Origin: Streptomyces albicerus
GTDB taxonomy: Bacteria; Actinomycetota; Actinomycetes; Streptomycetales; Streptomycetaceae
NCBI RefSeq assembly: GCF_008905045.1
Contig: NZ_VWMY01000003.1
Location: forward strand, 116,714-180,713
Reading direction: 5' to 3'
Length of the DNA stretch: 64,000 nucleotides
Shown: piece by piece, positions 44,427 through 52,400 of the stretch
How the letters are laid out: each line of letters starts with the position of its first letter
Numbering within the stretch: position 1 is the first letter of the stretch
Made by a program: the position numbers and the translations under genes
The notes under the pieces: model-generated
The model's input: the letters and a program-made list of their open reading frames with translations, nothing else
Databases searched by the model: none
What the model was told of the DNA's origin: nothing

Positions 44427-44445
44427 TAAGGCTAGCCTTACCTAA
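44427..44445. promoter_or_regulatory. Iron box (DmdR/IdeR operator) upstream of the GNAT gene
   Basis: On the minus strand TTAGGTAAGGCTAGCCTTA matches the actinobacterial iron-box consensus TTAGGTTAGGCTAACCTAA in 16 of 19 positions. It sits immediately upstream of the GNAT gene, which should therefore be repressed when iron is plentiful. Confidence 0.88.
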
Positions 44446-44464
44446 CTCGCAAGTCCAGCTGCCC

Positions 44465-44488
44465 CTTCGAGCCTTCGAGCCTTCGAGC
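44465..44488. repeat. Three tandem copies of CTTCGAGC
   Basis: Perfect 8-bp unit repeated three times between the GNAT iron box and the 3' end of the MbtH gene. Probably slippage; may be part of the MbtH transcript end. Confidence 0.7.
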
Positions 44489-44512
44489 CGCGTCAGCTGC
44501 TGGACCGCGCGA

Positions 44513-44725
44513 TCAGACGTCCACGGACGCCGCGAGGGACCGGGGGCGCAGATCGGTCCAGCCGGCCTCGATGAAGTCCAGGCACGCCTCTCGGGTGTTC
44601 TCGTCGAAGACGATCGTCCACCCTCCGGGGACCTCGGCGAAGGACGGCCAGAGCGAGTGCTGGCCCTTGTCGTTCACCAGGACCAGGAAACGGCCTTCGG
44701 CGTCGTCAAAAGGGTTGGTGCTCAT
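44513..44725 (-). CDS. cchK: MbtH-like protein of the coelichelin NRPS
   Basis: 70 residues with the complete MbtH signature: [40 protein letters not shown] and [17 protein letters not shown], including the conserved Trp residues. It binds the adenylation domains of the NRPS and is needed for their folding or activity. ATG 44725 has GAGGAG upstream. It follows the hydroxylase gene by about 100 bp in the same direction and is likely co-transcribed from the iron-box promoter at 46187. The symbol follows the S. coelicolor coelichelin cluster by analogy. Confidence 0.9.
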   Translation of the reverse strand: MSTNPFDDAEGRFLVLVNDKGQHSLWPSFAEVPGGWTIVFDENTREACLDFIEAGWTDLRPRSLAASVDV

Positions 44726-44827
44726 GTTCGTTCAGTGTCTCCTCGAACCCGACGGGCCGGTGACGGCCGCGTCGGGAATGTGGGTCAGGTCGCAGCAGCG
44801 CGCCTGGGGGCGTCAGTTGTCGCGGTG

Positions 44828-46138
44828 TCAGCTCGAGTACGCGTAGGACTCGCGGTTCCGCAGTCGGCCCGCCACCGCGTTGACGATCTCGCCGGCGCGG
44901 ATCGCCGTGTTGGACAGCAGCGTCGAGGTGAGCCCGTGGGTGTGCTCGGTCGCACCCTGGACGTAGACGCCGCAGCGCATCGCCTCGGACGTCGCGATCT
45001 CGTAGTTGCGGTCGATCCGCACCTTGCCGCTCGGCAGCAGGTCGCAGTACTCGCCGGTGGCTCCGAGCAGGGTGAGCGGGTCTCCGGGCCGGTAGCCGGT
45101 CGCATAGACGATCACGTCGGTGTCCAGCACCGTGGTCTTCCCGGTGGGCAGGAACTCCACCGTGGCACGAATGCCGCTCTCGTCCTTGGCGACTTCGACG
45201 AGCCGGGAGGCGTTGAGGATGCGCAAACGTTCGCGGCCCTGCACCTTCTCCTGGTAGTGCCGCCGGTACAGCTCGTCGATGACCTCCAGGTCCACCACGG
45301 AGTAGTTGGTGGAGGCGTGGTAGGCGTCCAGCCTCTCCTTGACCCCGTCCGGCGCCTCGAAGTAGTGGTCGACCGCCACCGGGTCGAAGATGCGGTTGGC
45401 GAAGGAGCTGTCGTCCGCGGGCGTGTACCCGTACTTGGCGAAGACGGCGCACACCTCGGCGTCGGGGAACGTGCTGTGCAGATGGTCCGTCACCTCGGCG
45501 GCGCTCTGCCCCGCTCCGACGATCACGACCCGGCGCGGCTCATTGAGTCCGGGCAGCTTGTCCAGCAACTCCTCGCTGTGCCAGATCCGTTCGTCGGTCA
45601 CCACCCCTGCCGGAAGCACCGGCTCCAGACCGGCGGCGATGACCAGGTTCCGGGCACGGCGCGTGGTCAGCTCATCCGTTCCGTCGCCCTGCCGGACGAC
45701 GACGTCGAGGAACTCCACGACCCCCTCCACCACCACCGGGGTGACCGCGACGACCTCCGAGCCGTACTCCACCTCGTCGGTGAAGGCGGCCGCCGCCCAC
45801 TCGAGGTAGTCGTGGAACTCCAGGCGCGAGGGGAACATCGACTTGTGGTTGATGAAGTCGGGCATCCGGCCCTTGTCGTGCAGGTAGCTGAGGAAGCCGT
45901 ATTCGCTCACCGGGTTCCGCATGGTGACCAGGTCCTTGAGGAAGGACACCTGCATGGTCGTGCCTTCCAGCAGCATCCCCCGGTGCCAGCCGAAGGCCGG
46001 CTGCTTCTCGAGGAACACGGCGTCGATCGGGTCACCGGTCCGCGCGCGGTGCTCGCGCAGGGCGATCGCGAGGGCGAGGTTGGACGGTCCGAAACCGATG
46101 CCGACGAGATCGTGGACGCGGAGCTCGGCAGACGACAT
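44828..46138 (-). CDS. cchB: L-ornithine N5-monooxygenase of coelichelin synthesis
   Basis: 436 residues. FAD site DLVGIGFGPSNLALAIALRE at the N-terminus, the substrate-region motif SFLKDLVTMRNPVSEYGFLS, NADPH site RRVVIVGAGQSAAEVTDHLH (near residue 215) and the ATGY motif DVIVYATGYRPGDPLTLLGA. It hydroxylates the side-chain nitrogen of ornithine using FAD, NADPH and O2, giving hydroxyornithine, which the NRPS uses directly and in formylated form. The iron box 46187-46205 lies 49-67 bp upstream of its start. In S. coelicolor the homologue sits at the other end of the cluster beside cchA, so the position here is different. Confidence 0.94.
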   Translation of the reverse strand: MSSAELRVHDLVGIGFGPSNLALAIALREHRARTGDPIDAVFLEKQPAFGWHRGMLLEGTTMQVSFLKDLVTMRNPVSEYGFLSYLHDKGRMPDFINHKSMFPSRLEFHDYLEWAAAAFTDEVEYGSEVVAVTPVVVEGVVEFLDVVVRQGDGTDELTTRRARNLVIAAGLEPVLPAGVVTDERIWHSEELLDKLPGLNEPRRVVIVGAGQSAAEVTDHLHSTFPDAEVCAVFAKYGYTPADDSSFANRIFDPVAVDHYFEAPDGVKERLDAYHASTNYSVVDLEVIDELYRRHYQEKVQGRERLRILNASRLVEVAKDESGIRATVEFLPTGKTTVLDTDVIVYATGYRPGDPLTLLGATGEYCDLLPSGKVRIDRNYEIATSEAMRCGVYVQGATEHTHGLTSTLLSNTAIRAGEIVNAVAGRLRNRESYAYSS

Positions 46139-46186
46139 GAAGGGCCCTTTCAGGAGCTGGATCAGGGATGGAAGGGAATCCCAAAA

Positions 46187-46205
46187 TTAGGTTAGGCTCG
46201 CCTAA
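46187..46205. promoter_or_regulatory. Iron box between divergent cchB and cchJ, strong copy
   Basis: TTAGGTTAGGCTCGCCTAA matches the 19-bp consensus in 17 positions. It should control the leftward cchB-cchK transcript and, with the adjoining copy, the rightward leader-ORF/cchJ transcript. Confidence 0.93.
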
Positions 46206-46206
46206 T

Positions 46207-46225
46207 TAAGACGAGCCTAACCTTT
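46207..46225. promoter_or_regulatory. Second, weaker iron box beside the first
   Basis: On the minus strand AAAGGTTAGGCTCGTCTTA keeps the central AGGTTAGGCT but matches the full consensus in only 13 of 19 positions. Directly adjacent boxes would let two repressor dimers bind over the divergent promoters. Confidence 0.6.
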
Positions 46226-46252
46226 CCCCATTCCTCTCACAAGGAGACGTTC

Positions 46253-46360
46253 ATGCGGGACGTGATGTTCGGTGACCAGACGTGCCAACGCCGCACGCTC
46301 CAGGGGCTGGTGGACACCACCGGCGGCCACCTCGGCGGCTACCTCACGAGCCGGTCATGA
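46253..46360 (+). CDS. Small leader ORF (35 residues) coupled to cchJ
   Basis: ATG 46253 is preceded by the near-ideal ribosome-binding site AAGGAG (spacing 7) and opens a 35-codon frame (MRDVMFGDQTCQRRTLQGLV, then DTTGGHLGGYLTSRS) whose TGA overlaps the ATG of cchJ. It lies 28 bp downstream of the paired iron boxes, so it is probably the first cistron of the rightward iron-regulated transcript. I recognise no family. It may be only a translational-coupling leader, or a short functional peptide. Confidence 0.55.
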   Translation: MRDVMFGDQTCQRRTLQGLVDTTGGHLGGYLTSRS

Positions 46361-47472
46361 CCGATCCCGTCTCCGGCCTCGCGGCCGACATGGAGAACGC
46401 CTTCGCCGCGTTCGGACTGCCCGGCAAACCCGGCACCGACGAGTTCTGGGCGGCGGCGGGGAGCCCCGCGTCGGTACCCGCCGACGACGGCGGTTGGGTG
46501 ACGTTGTTCCTGTGGCGCGGGTCTCCGGCGAGCATCGACTTCGAGAGCTGGTCGGAGCCGGTGCCCCTGCGCCGATGGGGCGACACGGACTGCTGGTACG
46601 CCGAGGTGCGCATGCCCGCGCGGCTGCGGGTGACGTATCAGTTCCTCGCGGGCGACGCGGCGTACGCCGATCCGTTCAACCCGGCCGGTGCGGGCGGTGA
46701 CCGGTCCATCGCCGCGACCCCGGACGCTCCGGCCCAGCCGCACTGGCCCGCCGTCGGCGCTGACGGTGTCCTGCCCGTCCCCCGCACCCGGATCCGCTGG
46801 GCCAGTGAACGGCTGGGCGGGCGACGCACCGTACGGGTCCATCCGGCGGGCGGTGGCGGACCGGTGGTCCTGCTGCTCGACGGGGACGACTGGCTGTATC
46901 TGCACCCGGCCATGACCGCGTTCGACTCGGCCGTCGCCAGTGGCGAGATGCCCCCGGTCACCCTCGTCTTCCTTCCGGCCAAGGACAGGGCGGCCGAGTT
47001 CGGGTGCAGGCCCGAGCTGTGGGAGGCGGTCCGGGACGAACTGCTGCCGCTGGTGGCGGAGTCCGGTGTACCCGCCGACGTGGACCGGCTGGTGGTCGCC
47101 GGGCAGAGCCTCGGCGGGCTGAGCGCCGTGTACGCGGCGCTGGAGTTCCCGGAGTTGGTGTCGCGCGTCGCCTGCCAGTCGGGGTCGTTCTGGTGGACGC
47201 CCGATGCGATGGGTCTGGCCGACCCGTTGGGCGGGCCGGTCGGAGGCTCCGTCGCGGCGCGCCTGCGGGCCCGTAGGCCCGAACTGTCCGGGCTACGGGT
47301 CGCGTTCGACGTGGGGGAACATGAGATGCGGATGCTGCCCCACTGTGAGTCGGTGGAGGCCCTTTCCGAGGAGGCCGGTGCGACTGTGCGGGTTTCACGG
47401 TCGGCGGCCGACCACGACCGGGCCAGCTGGCGACATGCCCTGCTCAGGGATGTGGCCTGGGCCCTCGCGTGA
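46357..47472 (+). CDS. cchJ: Siderophore esterase of the IroE/Fes type
   Basis: 371 residues. N-terminal enterochelin-esterase-like beta domain (about 1-130, with WVTLFLWRGSPASIDFESWS and RVTYQFLAGDAAYADPFNPA). C-terminal alpha/beta hydrolase has the nucleophile elbow LVVAGQSLGGLSAVYAALEF (Ser near residue 250), acidic VAFDVGEHEMRM and His in SAADHDRASWRHALL. In the coelichelin system it is proposed to hydrolyse an ester, either releasing the peptide from the thioesterase-less NRPS or freeing iron from the ferric complex. ATG 46357 overlaps the stop of the leader ORF. It is convergent with cchI. Confidence 0.88.
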   Translation: MTDPVSGLAADMENAFAAFGLPGKPGTDEFWAAAGSPASVPADDGGWVTLFLWRGSPASIDFESWSEPVPLRRWGDTDCWYAEVRMPARLRVTYQFLAGDAAYADPFNPAGAGGDRSIAATPDAPAQPHWPAVGADGVLPVPRTRIRWASERLGGRRTVRVHPAGGGGPVVLLLDGDDWLYLHPAMTAFDSAVASGEMPPVTLVFLPAKDRAAEFGCRPELWEAVRDELLPLVAESGVPADVDRLVVAGQSLGGLSAVYAALEFPELVSRVACQSGSFWWTPDAMGLADPLGGPVGGSVAARLRARRPELSGLRVAFDVGEHEMRMLPHCESVEALSEEAGATVRVSRSAADHDRASWRHALLRDVAWALA

Positions 47473-47509
47473 TCGCTCCGCGGGGAGCACGGTGATTGTC
47501 TGCGGGTCC

Positions 47510-47543
47510 GGTGGGGGCTGGTCGCGCAGTTCCCCGCGCCCCT
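47510..47543. repeat. Streptomyces intergenic repeat, copy 2
   Basis: Identical over 34 bases to 39101-39134. It lies in the convergent space between cchJ and cchI, where it may act as a terminator. Confidence 0.85.
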
Positions 47544-47688
47544 AAAAGACTGCGCCGTTCCCCGCGCCCCCAAGAAGACGCGGCCGTCCCCTGCGCCCCC
47601 AAGAAGGCCGCGGGCATCCCCCGGCGGCCCCAAGAAGACCGCAGGCGTCCCCCGCGGCCCCAAGAAGGTCGCGGGCGTCCCCGGCGCC
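47541..47688. repeat. Array of about five degenerate 30-bp repeats
   Basis: The unit is roughly CCAAGAAGNCCGCGGGCGTC followed by CCCNGCGGCC; about five copies run from the end of the intergenic repeat to just before the cchI stop. The purine tract AAGAAG recurs every 29-31 bp. It may have grown by slippage from the repeat's tail (TTCCCCGCGCCCCTAAAAGA). Confidence 0.8.
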
Positions 47689-47704
47689 CGCTCGATGGGG
47701 CTCG

Positions 47705-49405
47705 TCAGCGCGCCACCGCCGAGCAGTACGCCTCGTCCTTGGCGAGGAGGTTGCGGTGGGTGTCCTCGGCTGTGATGGTGCCGTCGTCCAGTACGAGGAC
47801 ACGGTCGGCGGCGTCGAGGAGGGCCGGGCTGCTGGTGATCACGAGGGTGGTGCGGCCTCGGCGCAGCTTCGCGATGTTGCGCGCGATGAGCTGTTCGGTG
47901 ACCGCGTCGACGGCTGTCGTCGGGTCGCGCAGGACGAGGACGTCGGTGTCGGCGGCCAAAGCGCGGGCCAGGGACAGTCGTTGGCGCTGTCCCCCGGAGA
48001 GGTTCGCGCCGCGGTCGCGGACGGCGTAGTCGAGTCCTTCGCGGTGGAGGGCGACGACGTCGGTCAGCATGGACGCCTCGACGGCCTCCGGGACCGTCCG
48101 GCTGGTGCCCGACGGGTCGATGTTCGTGCGGAGTGTGCCCGCGAAGATCTCCCCGTCGTACGGGTTCACCAGCAGGTGCTCGCGGATGGCCTCGATCGAG
48201 AGGTCCGCGAGATCCTGCCCGCTGACCCGCACGACTCCCTCGTACGCGTCGGGCGGCACGTTCACGGCGAGGATCGACGCGAGGTCGGCCGCCGCGCGCG
48301 GCTGGTAGGCGGCGATCGCCACGAACTCGCCGGCAGCCACCTGGAACTTCACCTTGCGCAGGGTCCCGTAGCGGACACCGTCGATCTCCAAGTCCCCGCC
48401 CGCGGCCGGGCGTTCCGGACCCGGGGTCGTCACCGGCGGCGCGCTCAGCACCAGCGCCATCCGCTCGGCCGACGCGCGCGCGATCATCACGTACTTCGGC
48501 ATCTCCGAGAACAGCTTGAGCGGTTCCATGATGAACTGCGCGAGACCCACGGCCATGACGAGCTCCCCGATGGTGATCTGGCCGTCGAACGCCAGCCAGC
48601 CGGCCGTCAGGGTCACGGCGGCGGCGAGGACCGCGTTGAGGGCCAACGCCGTGCCCGCGTACACGCCGTTCACCCGGGCGACGGTGATCGCCTGGTGCTT
48701 CGCCTCCGTGCTGACCTTCCGGTAGGACCGGAACGCCGCGTGGTTGCCGCCGAAGCCGTGCAGCGGGCGCAGGCCGATGATGAGGTCGGCGACCTTCGCG
48801 CCCGCCCGCGCCACCCGGGCCTGCTGTTCCTGGGTACTGGAGCCGATCCGCTTGGACATCACGCTCAGGATCGACAGGATCGCGACGGTTCCGACGATCA
48901 CCAGCAGGCCGAGCCGGATGTCGGCCAGGCCCAGCGCGACCGCCGCGATCACCACCGCGACCAGCGAACTGATCAGCAGCGGCACCACCTCGATGATGTC
49001 GGCGGTCTGGTCGGCGTCCTCGGTGGCGATGGTCAGCACCTCGCCGGACTTGAGGTCGACGTCCCTGGCCACCGGCTGGAGTCCGCAGCCCGCGACCTTC
49101 ACCCGCCAGCGGTGCGCCTCGGTCGTGTTGGCCTTCTGCAGGATGCGCATCCCGAACCGCCACGACAGCGAAACGGTCGTGATGATCACGGCAAGCGCGG
49201 CGATCGACAGGCCGAGCGCGCCGAGGCTCCGGTCCCGCATCGTGTGTTCGACGATCAGGCCGAGCGCGATGGGGAAGGCCGTCTCCCCTGCCTGGTACAG
49301 GCCCATGAGGACGGTGCCCCAGACCATGGCGCCGACGTTGCGGCGCAGTGCGGTCCGGAGGATGTCGGACCCCGGGCGGGGCCGCTGCGTGTCAGGAGTT
49401 GTCAT
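47705..49405 (-). CDS. cchI: ABC half-exporter with degenerate ATP site, coelichelin export
   Basis: 566 residues. Six-helix exporter domain (about 15-300) and an ATPase with a striking loss of motifs. The Walker A position reads [20 protein letters not shown] with no GxxGxGKS/T. Walker B is [14 protein letters not shown] (Arg for Asp, Asp for Glu), and the H-loop is [10 protein letters not shown] with no His. The signature [16 protein letters not shown] is intact. It therefore cannot hydrolyse ATP itself but can complete the site of a partner, presumably CchG, whose defects are the mirror image. The pair would export coelichelin. The start overlaps the cchH stop by 14 bp (ATG 49405; ATG 49417 also in frame), so translation is coupled to the NRPS. 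Confidence 0.9.
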   Translation of the reverse strand: MTTPDTQRPRPGSDILRTALRRNVGAMVWGTVLMGLYQAGETAFPIALGLIVEHTMRDRSLGALGLSIAALAVIITTVSLSWRFGMRILQKANTTEAHRWRVKVAGCGLQPVARDVDLKSGEVLTIATEDADQTADIIEVVPLLISSLVAVVIAAVALGLADIRLGLLVIVGTVAILSILSVMSKRIGSSTQEQQARVARAGAKVADLIIGLRPLHGFGGNHAAFRSYRKVSTEAKHQAITVARVNGVYAGTALALNAVLAAAVTLTAGWLAFDGQITIGELVMAVGLAQFIMEPLKLFSEMPKYVMIARASAERMALVLSAPPVTTPGPERPAAGGDLEIDGVRYGTLRKVKFQVAAGEFVAIAAYQPRAAADLASILAVNVPPDAYEGVVRVSGQDLADLSIEAIREHLLVNPYDGEIFAGTLRTNIDPSGTSRTVPEAVEASMLTDVVALHREGLDYAVRDRGANLSGGQRQRLSLARALAADTDVLVLRDPTTAVDAVTEQLIARNIAKLRRGRTTLVITSSPALLDAADRVLVLDDGTITAEDTHRNLLAKDEAYCSAVAR

Positions 49406-52400
49406 CGAGATGGTCATCGAGGTGGCGGGCTATCGCTTCCGGGGTTCGCAGGGTGAACAGATCGCGGATCGTGATCACAGGACCGTACTCCCGGCGGAGC
49501 AGCCCGATCAGCCGCACCGCCAGCATGGAGTGCCCTCCGAGGGACACGAAGTCGCTCACCGCGCTCACCTCGTCGTCGTCCAGGTCCAGTGCCTCGGCGA
49601 AGTACTCGCACACCACGGTCTCGGTCTCGGTCTCCGGGCCGCGCTCCCCCGCCGTGGTCAGCGCGCCGAGCGGCTTGGCCTCCGGCAACGCCTTCGTGTC
49701 AGCCTTCCCGTTCACCGTCAGCGGGATGCTGTCGACCTGGGCGTAGTGCGTCGGGCGCAGGAAGTCCGGCAGTCCGGCGCCCACTTCGGCGGCCACCGTC
49801 GCCAACTCCGCCCCGTCCAGGACCAGATAGGCGGCGAGCCGGTACGCCCCGTCGACCTGCGGGTCGGGCTGGGCGACCGCGGCGACGAACCGCACCGCCG
49901 GATGCGCCGCGAACACCGCCTCGACCTCGCCCAGTTCGACCCGGTGCCCCCGGATCTTGACCTGCTGGTCGGTGCGGCCCAGGTACATCAGGTTTCCGTC
50001 GGGCCGCCGCACCACCAGGTCCCCGGTGCGGTACATGCGCTCGCCGGGTTCGCCGAACGGGCAGGCGACGAAGCGGTGCGCGGTCTGGGCGGGCTGCCCG
50101 AGATAGCCGCGCGCGATGCCGATGCCCGACACGTACAGCTCACCGGGAACTCCGTCCGGCAGGGGCCGCAGCCATGGGTCGAGGACGTACACGTCGGTGT
50201 TGTCGATCGCCACGCCCACCACCGGGTCCTGGCACTCGAAGGTGCCGACGCCGAGGGTGTTGATGGTGTACTCGGTGGGTCCGTACAGGTTGTAGCCGAC
50301 CGTCCCCTCGGTCTCGGCGAGCCGCTGCCACAGCGTCGGGGTGACGGCCTCGCCGCCAAGGAGCACCAGCGCCGGCCGCCGCTCCGGATTGTCCAACAGC
50401 CCCTCCGCGACCAGCTGTTGCGCGTAGGTCGGGGTTACGTTGATGACGTCGATCCCGTGCTCCAGGCAGTACTCGACCAACCGGGGCGCGTCACGGCGCA
50501 GTTCCTCGTCGCAGATGTGCACCTCGTGGCCGTCTGCGAGCCACAGCAGTTCCTCCCACGACATGTCGAACGCGAACGACACGGTGTGCGCGATCCGGAA
50601 GACCCGCTGGTCGTGCTCCGCCAACACCGGCTCGAAGATCCGGCGCTGATGGTTGATCAGCATGTTGGTGAGCCCGGCGTACTCGGTCACCACGCCCTTG
50701 GGCTTCCCGGTCGATCCGGAGGTGTAGATCGTGTACGCGGGATGCCGCAGCCGGTCCGGGGCGTCCGGCGCGAACGTCACGAACGGCTCGGCAGCGGGCA
50801 GGGGGCGGTCCAGCTCGATCAGGTGATTCAGGTCGATCAGGTCGCCGGTCAGCCGGGGCGAGACGGCGCTCACGGTGAGGATCGCGTCCGGGCGGGCGTC
50901 CGCGATGATCGCGGCGATCCGCTCGTCCGGGTGGTCCAGCTCCAGTGGCACGTACGCGGCGCCGACGCGCAGCACGGCGAACAGCGCCACGATCGAGTCG
51001 AGGGAGCGCGGAATCGCGAGACCCACGTTCGTCTCGGGGCCGATGCCTCGCTGGGCGAGCACACCCGCCACCGCGCGGCTGCGGTCCCGGAGTTGGGCGA
51101 AGGTCATCGTCGAGCCGTGGGCTACGAGCGCCACCCGCTCGGGGTCGCGGTCCGCCGCCCGGTCGAACCGGTCGACGACGGTGTCCGAGCCGACGTCCGT
51201 GCGTGCGGCGGGCTCGGGCTCCGGCGCCAGGCCCGGCAGTGCGCCGACCGGTCCGGCCGACCGGGCCAGGTCCTCGAGCACGCGCAGGTAGGCGTCGAGG
51301 AGACCGCGGGCGTTCTCGGTGTCCTCGTCGCGGTACTCCAGCTTGACCGTGAGCCGCTCGCCGGGCGTGACGACCCAGGTGAACGGGTAGTGGGTGGAGT
51401 CATCGGCCTTCACCGCGGTGATGCCGTGCCTGGCGTTCATCTCGGCGAACGCGTCCATGTCCAGGAAGTTCTGGAGCACGAACAGGTTGTCGAACAGGGC
51501 GTCGTGCCCACTGGCCCGCTGGATCTCGCCGAGCCCCAGGTGCTCGTGCTCCATCGCCTCGACCCTGGCCGTCTGTACGGCCGACAGGTACTCGCGGACC
51601 GTGTCGTCCGGCCGTGCCCGCGTCCACATGGGCACGGTGTTGAGCAGCACGCCGACGATGTCGGACAGCCCCTCGCCCTCCCGGCCGGAGACGGTCACGC
51701 CGAACACGGCGTCGCTGCGGCCCGTGTGGGCGCCGAGCAGGAGGCCGAACGCGCCGGTCAGCACCGAGTTCAGCGTGACGCCGTGCGTCCTGGCCGCTTC
51801 CCGCAGCAGTTCCGACTGTCCGGCGGACAGCGTGTGAACGAGCTGGCGCGGCAGGTCGTCCGTAAGGGACGGTGTCGGGCCGGCGAGCAGCGTCGGGCCG
51901 GGGAGACCGGCCAGGTGCTCCGCCCAGAAGCGTTCCGATACGGCGGCGTCCTTGGCGTCGAGCGCCCGGGCATAGTCCTCGAAGCTCGGCGTGGCCGGGG
52001 CCGGGGCGAGCGACTCGCCGGCGAGGACGGCCTGATAGGCGTCGAACAGGTCCCGCAGCACGATCTCGCGGGACCAGCCGTCCCACAGCAGCAGGTGGTA
52101 GCTCAGCAGCAGACCGTCGCGGTCGTCGGGCAGACGCACCACGGTCAACCGGATCAGCGGTGGCTCACCCGGGTCGAATCCCGTGTCGCGGTCCCGGGCG
52201 CGCAGGGCGTCGACCTCCGCCTCCGTCGCCAACTCGACCGCACGGACGGCGACTTGCCGCCCCGCGCTGAGGACCTGGACCGGGTTTCCGTCGTCGTCCG
52301 TGGTGAAGCCGGCGCCCACGACCGGGTGTCGCGCGATCACGTACGCCATCGCCTCGGCCAGCGCGTCGGTGTCCAGACGCCGGTCGAAGGTGAACCAGCT

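Noticed and set aside
47542..47704. C-terminal extension of cchI or a short peptide encoded by the 30-bp repeats
   Set aside because: The cchI stop at 47705 is clear and the repeat-encoded frames have no ribosome-binding site; treated as a DNA repeat array.
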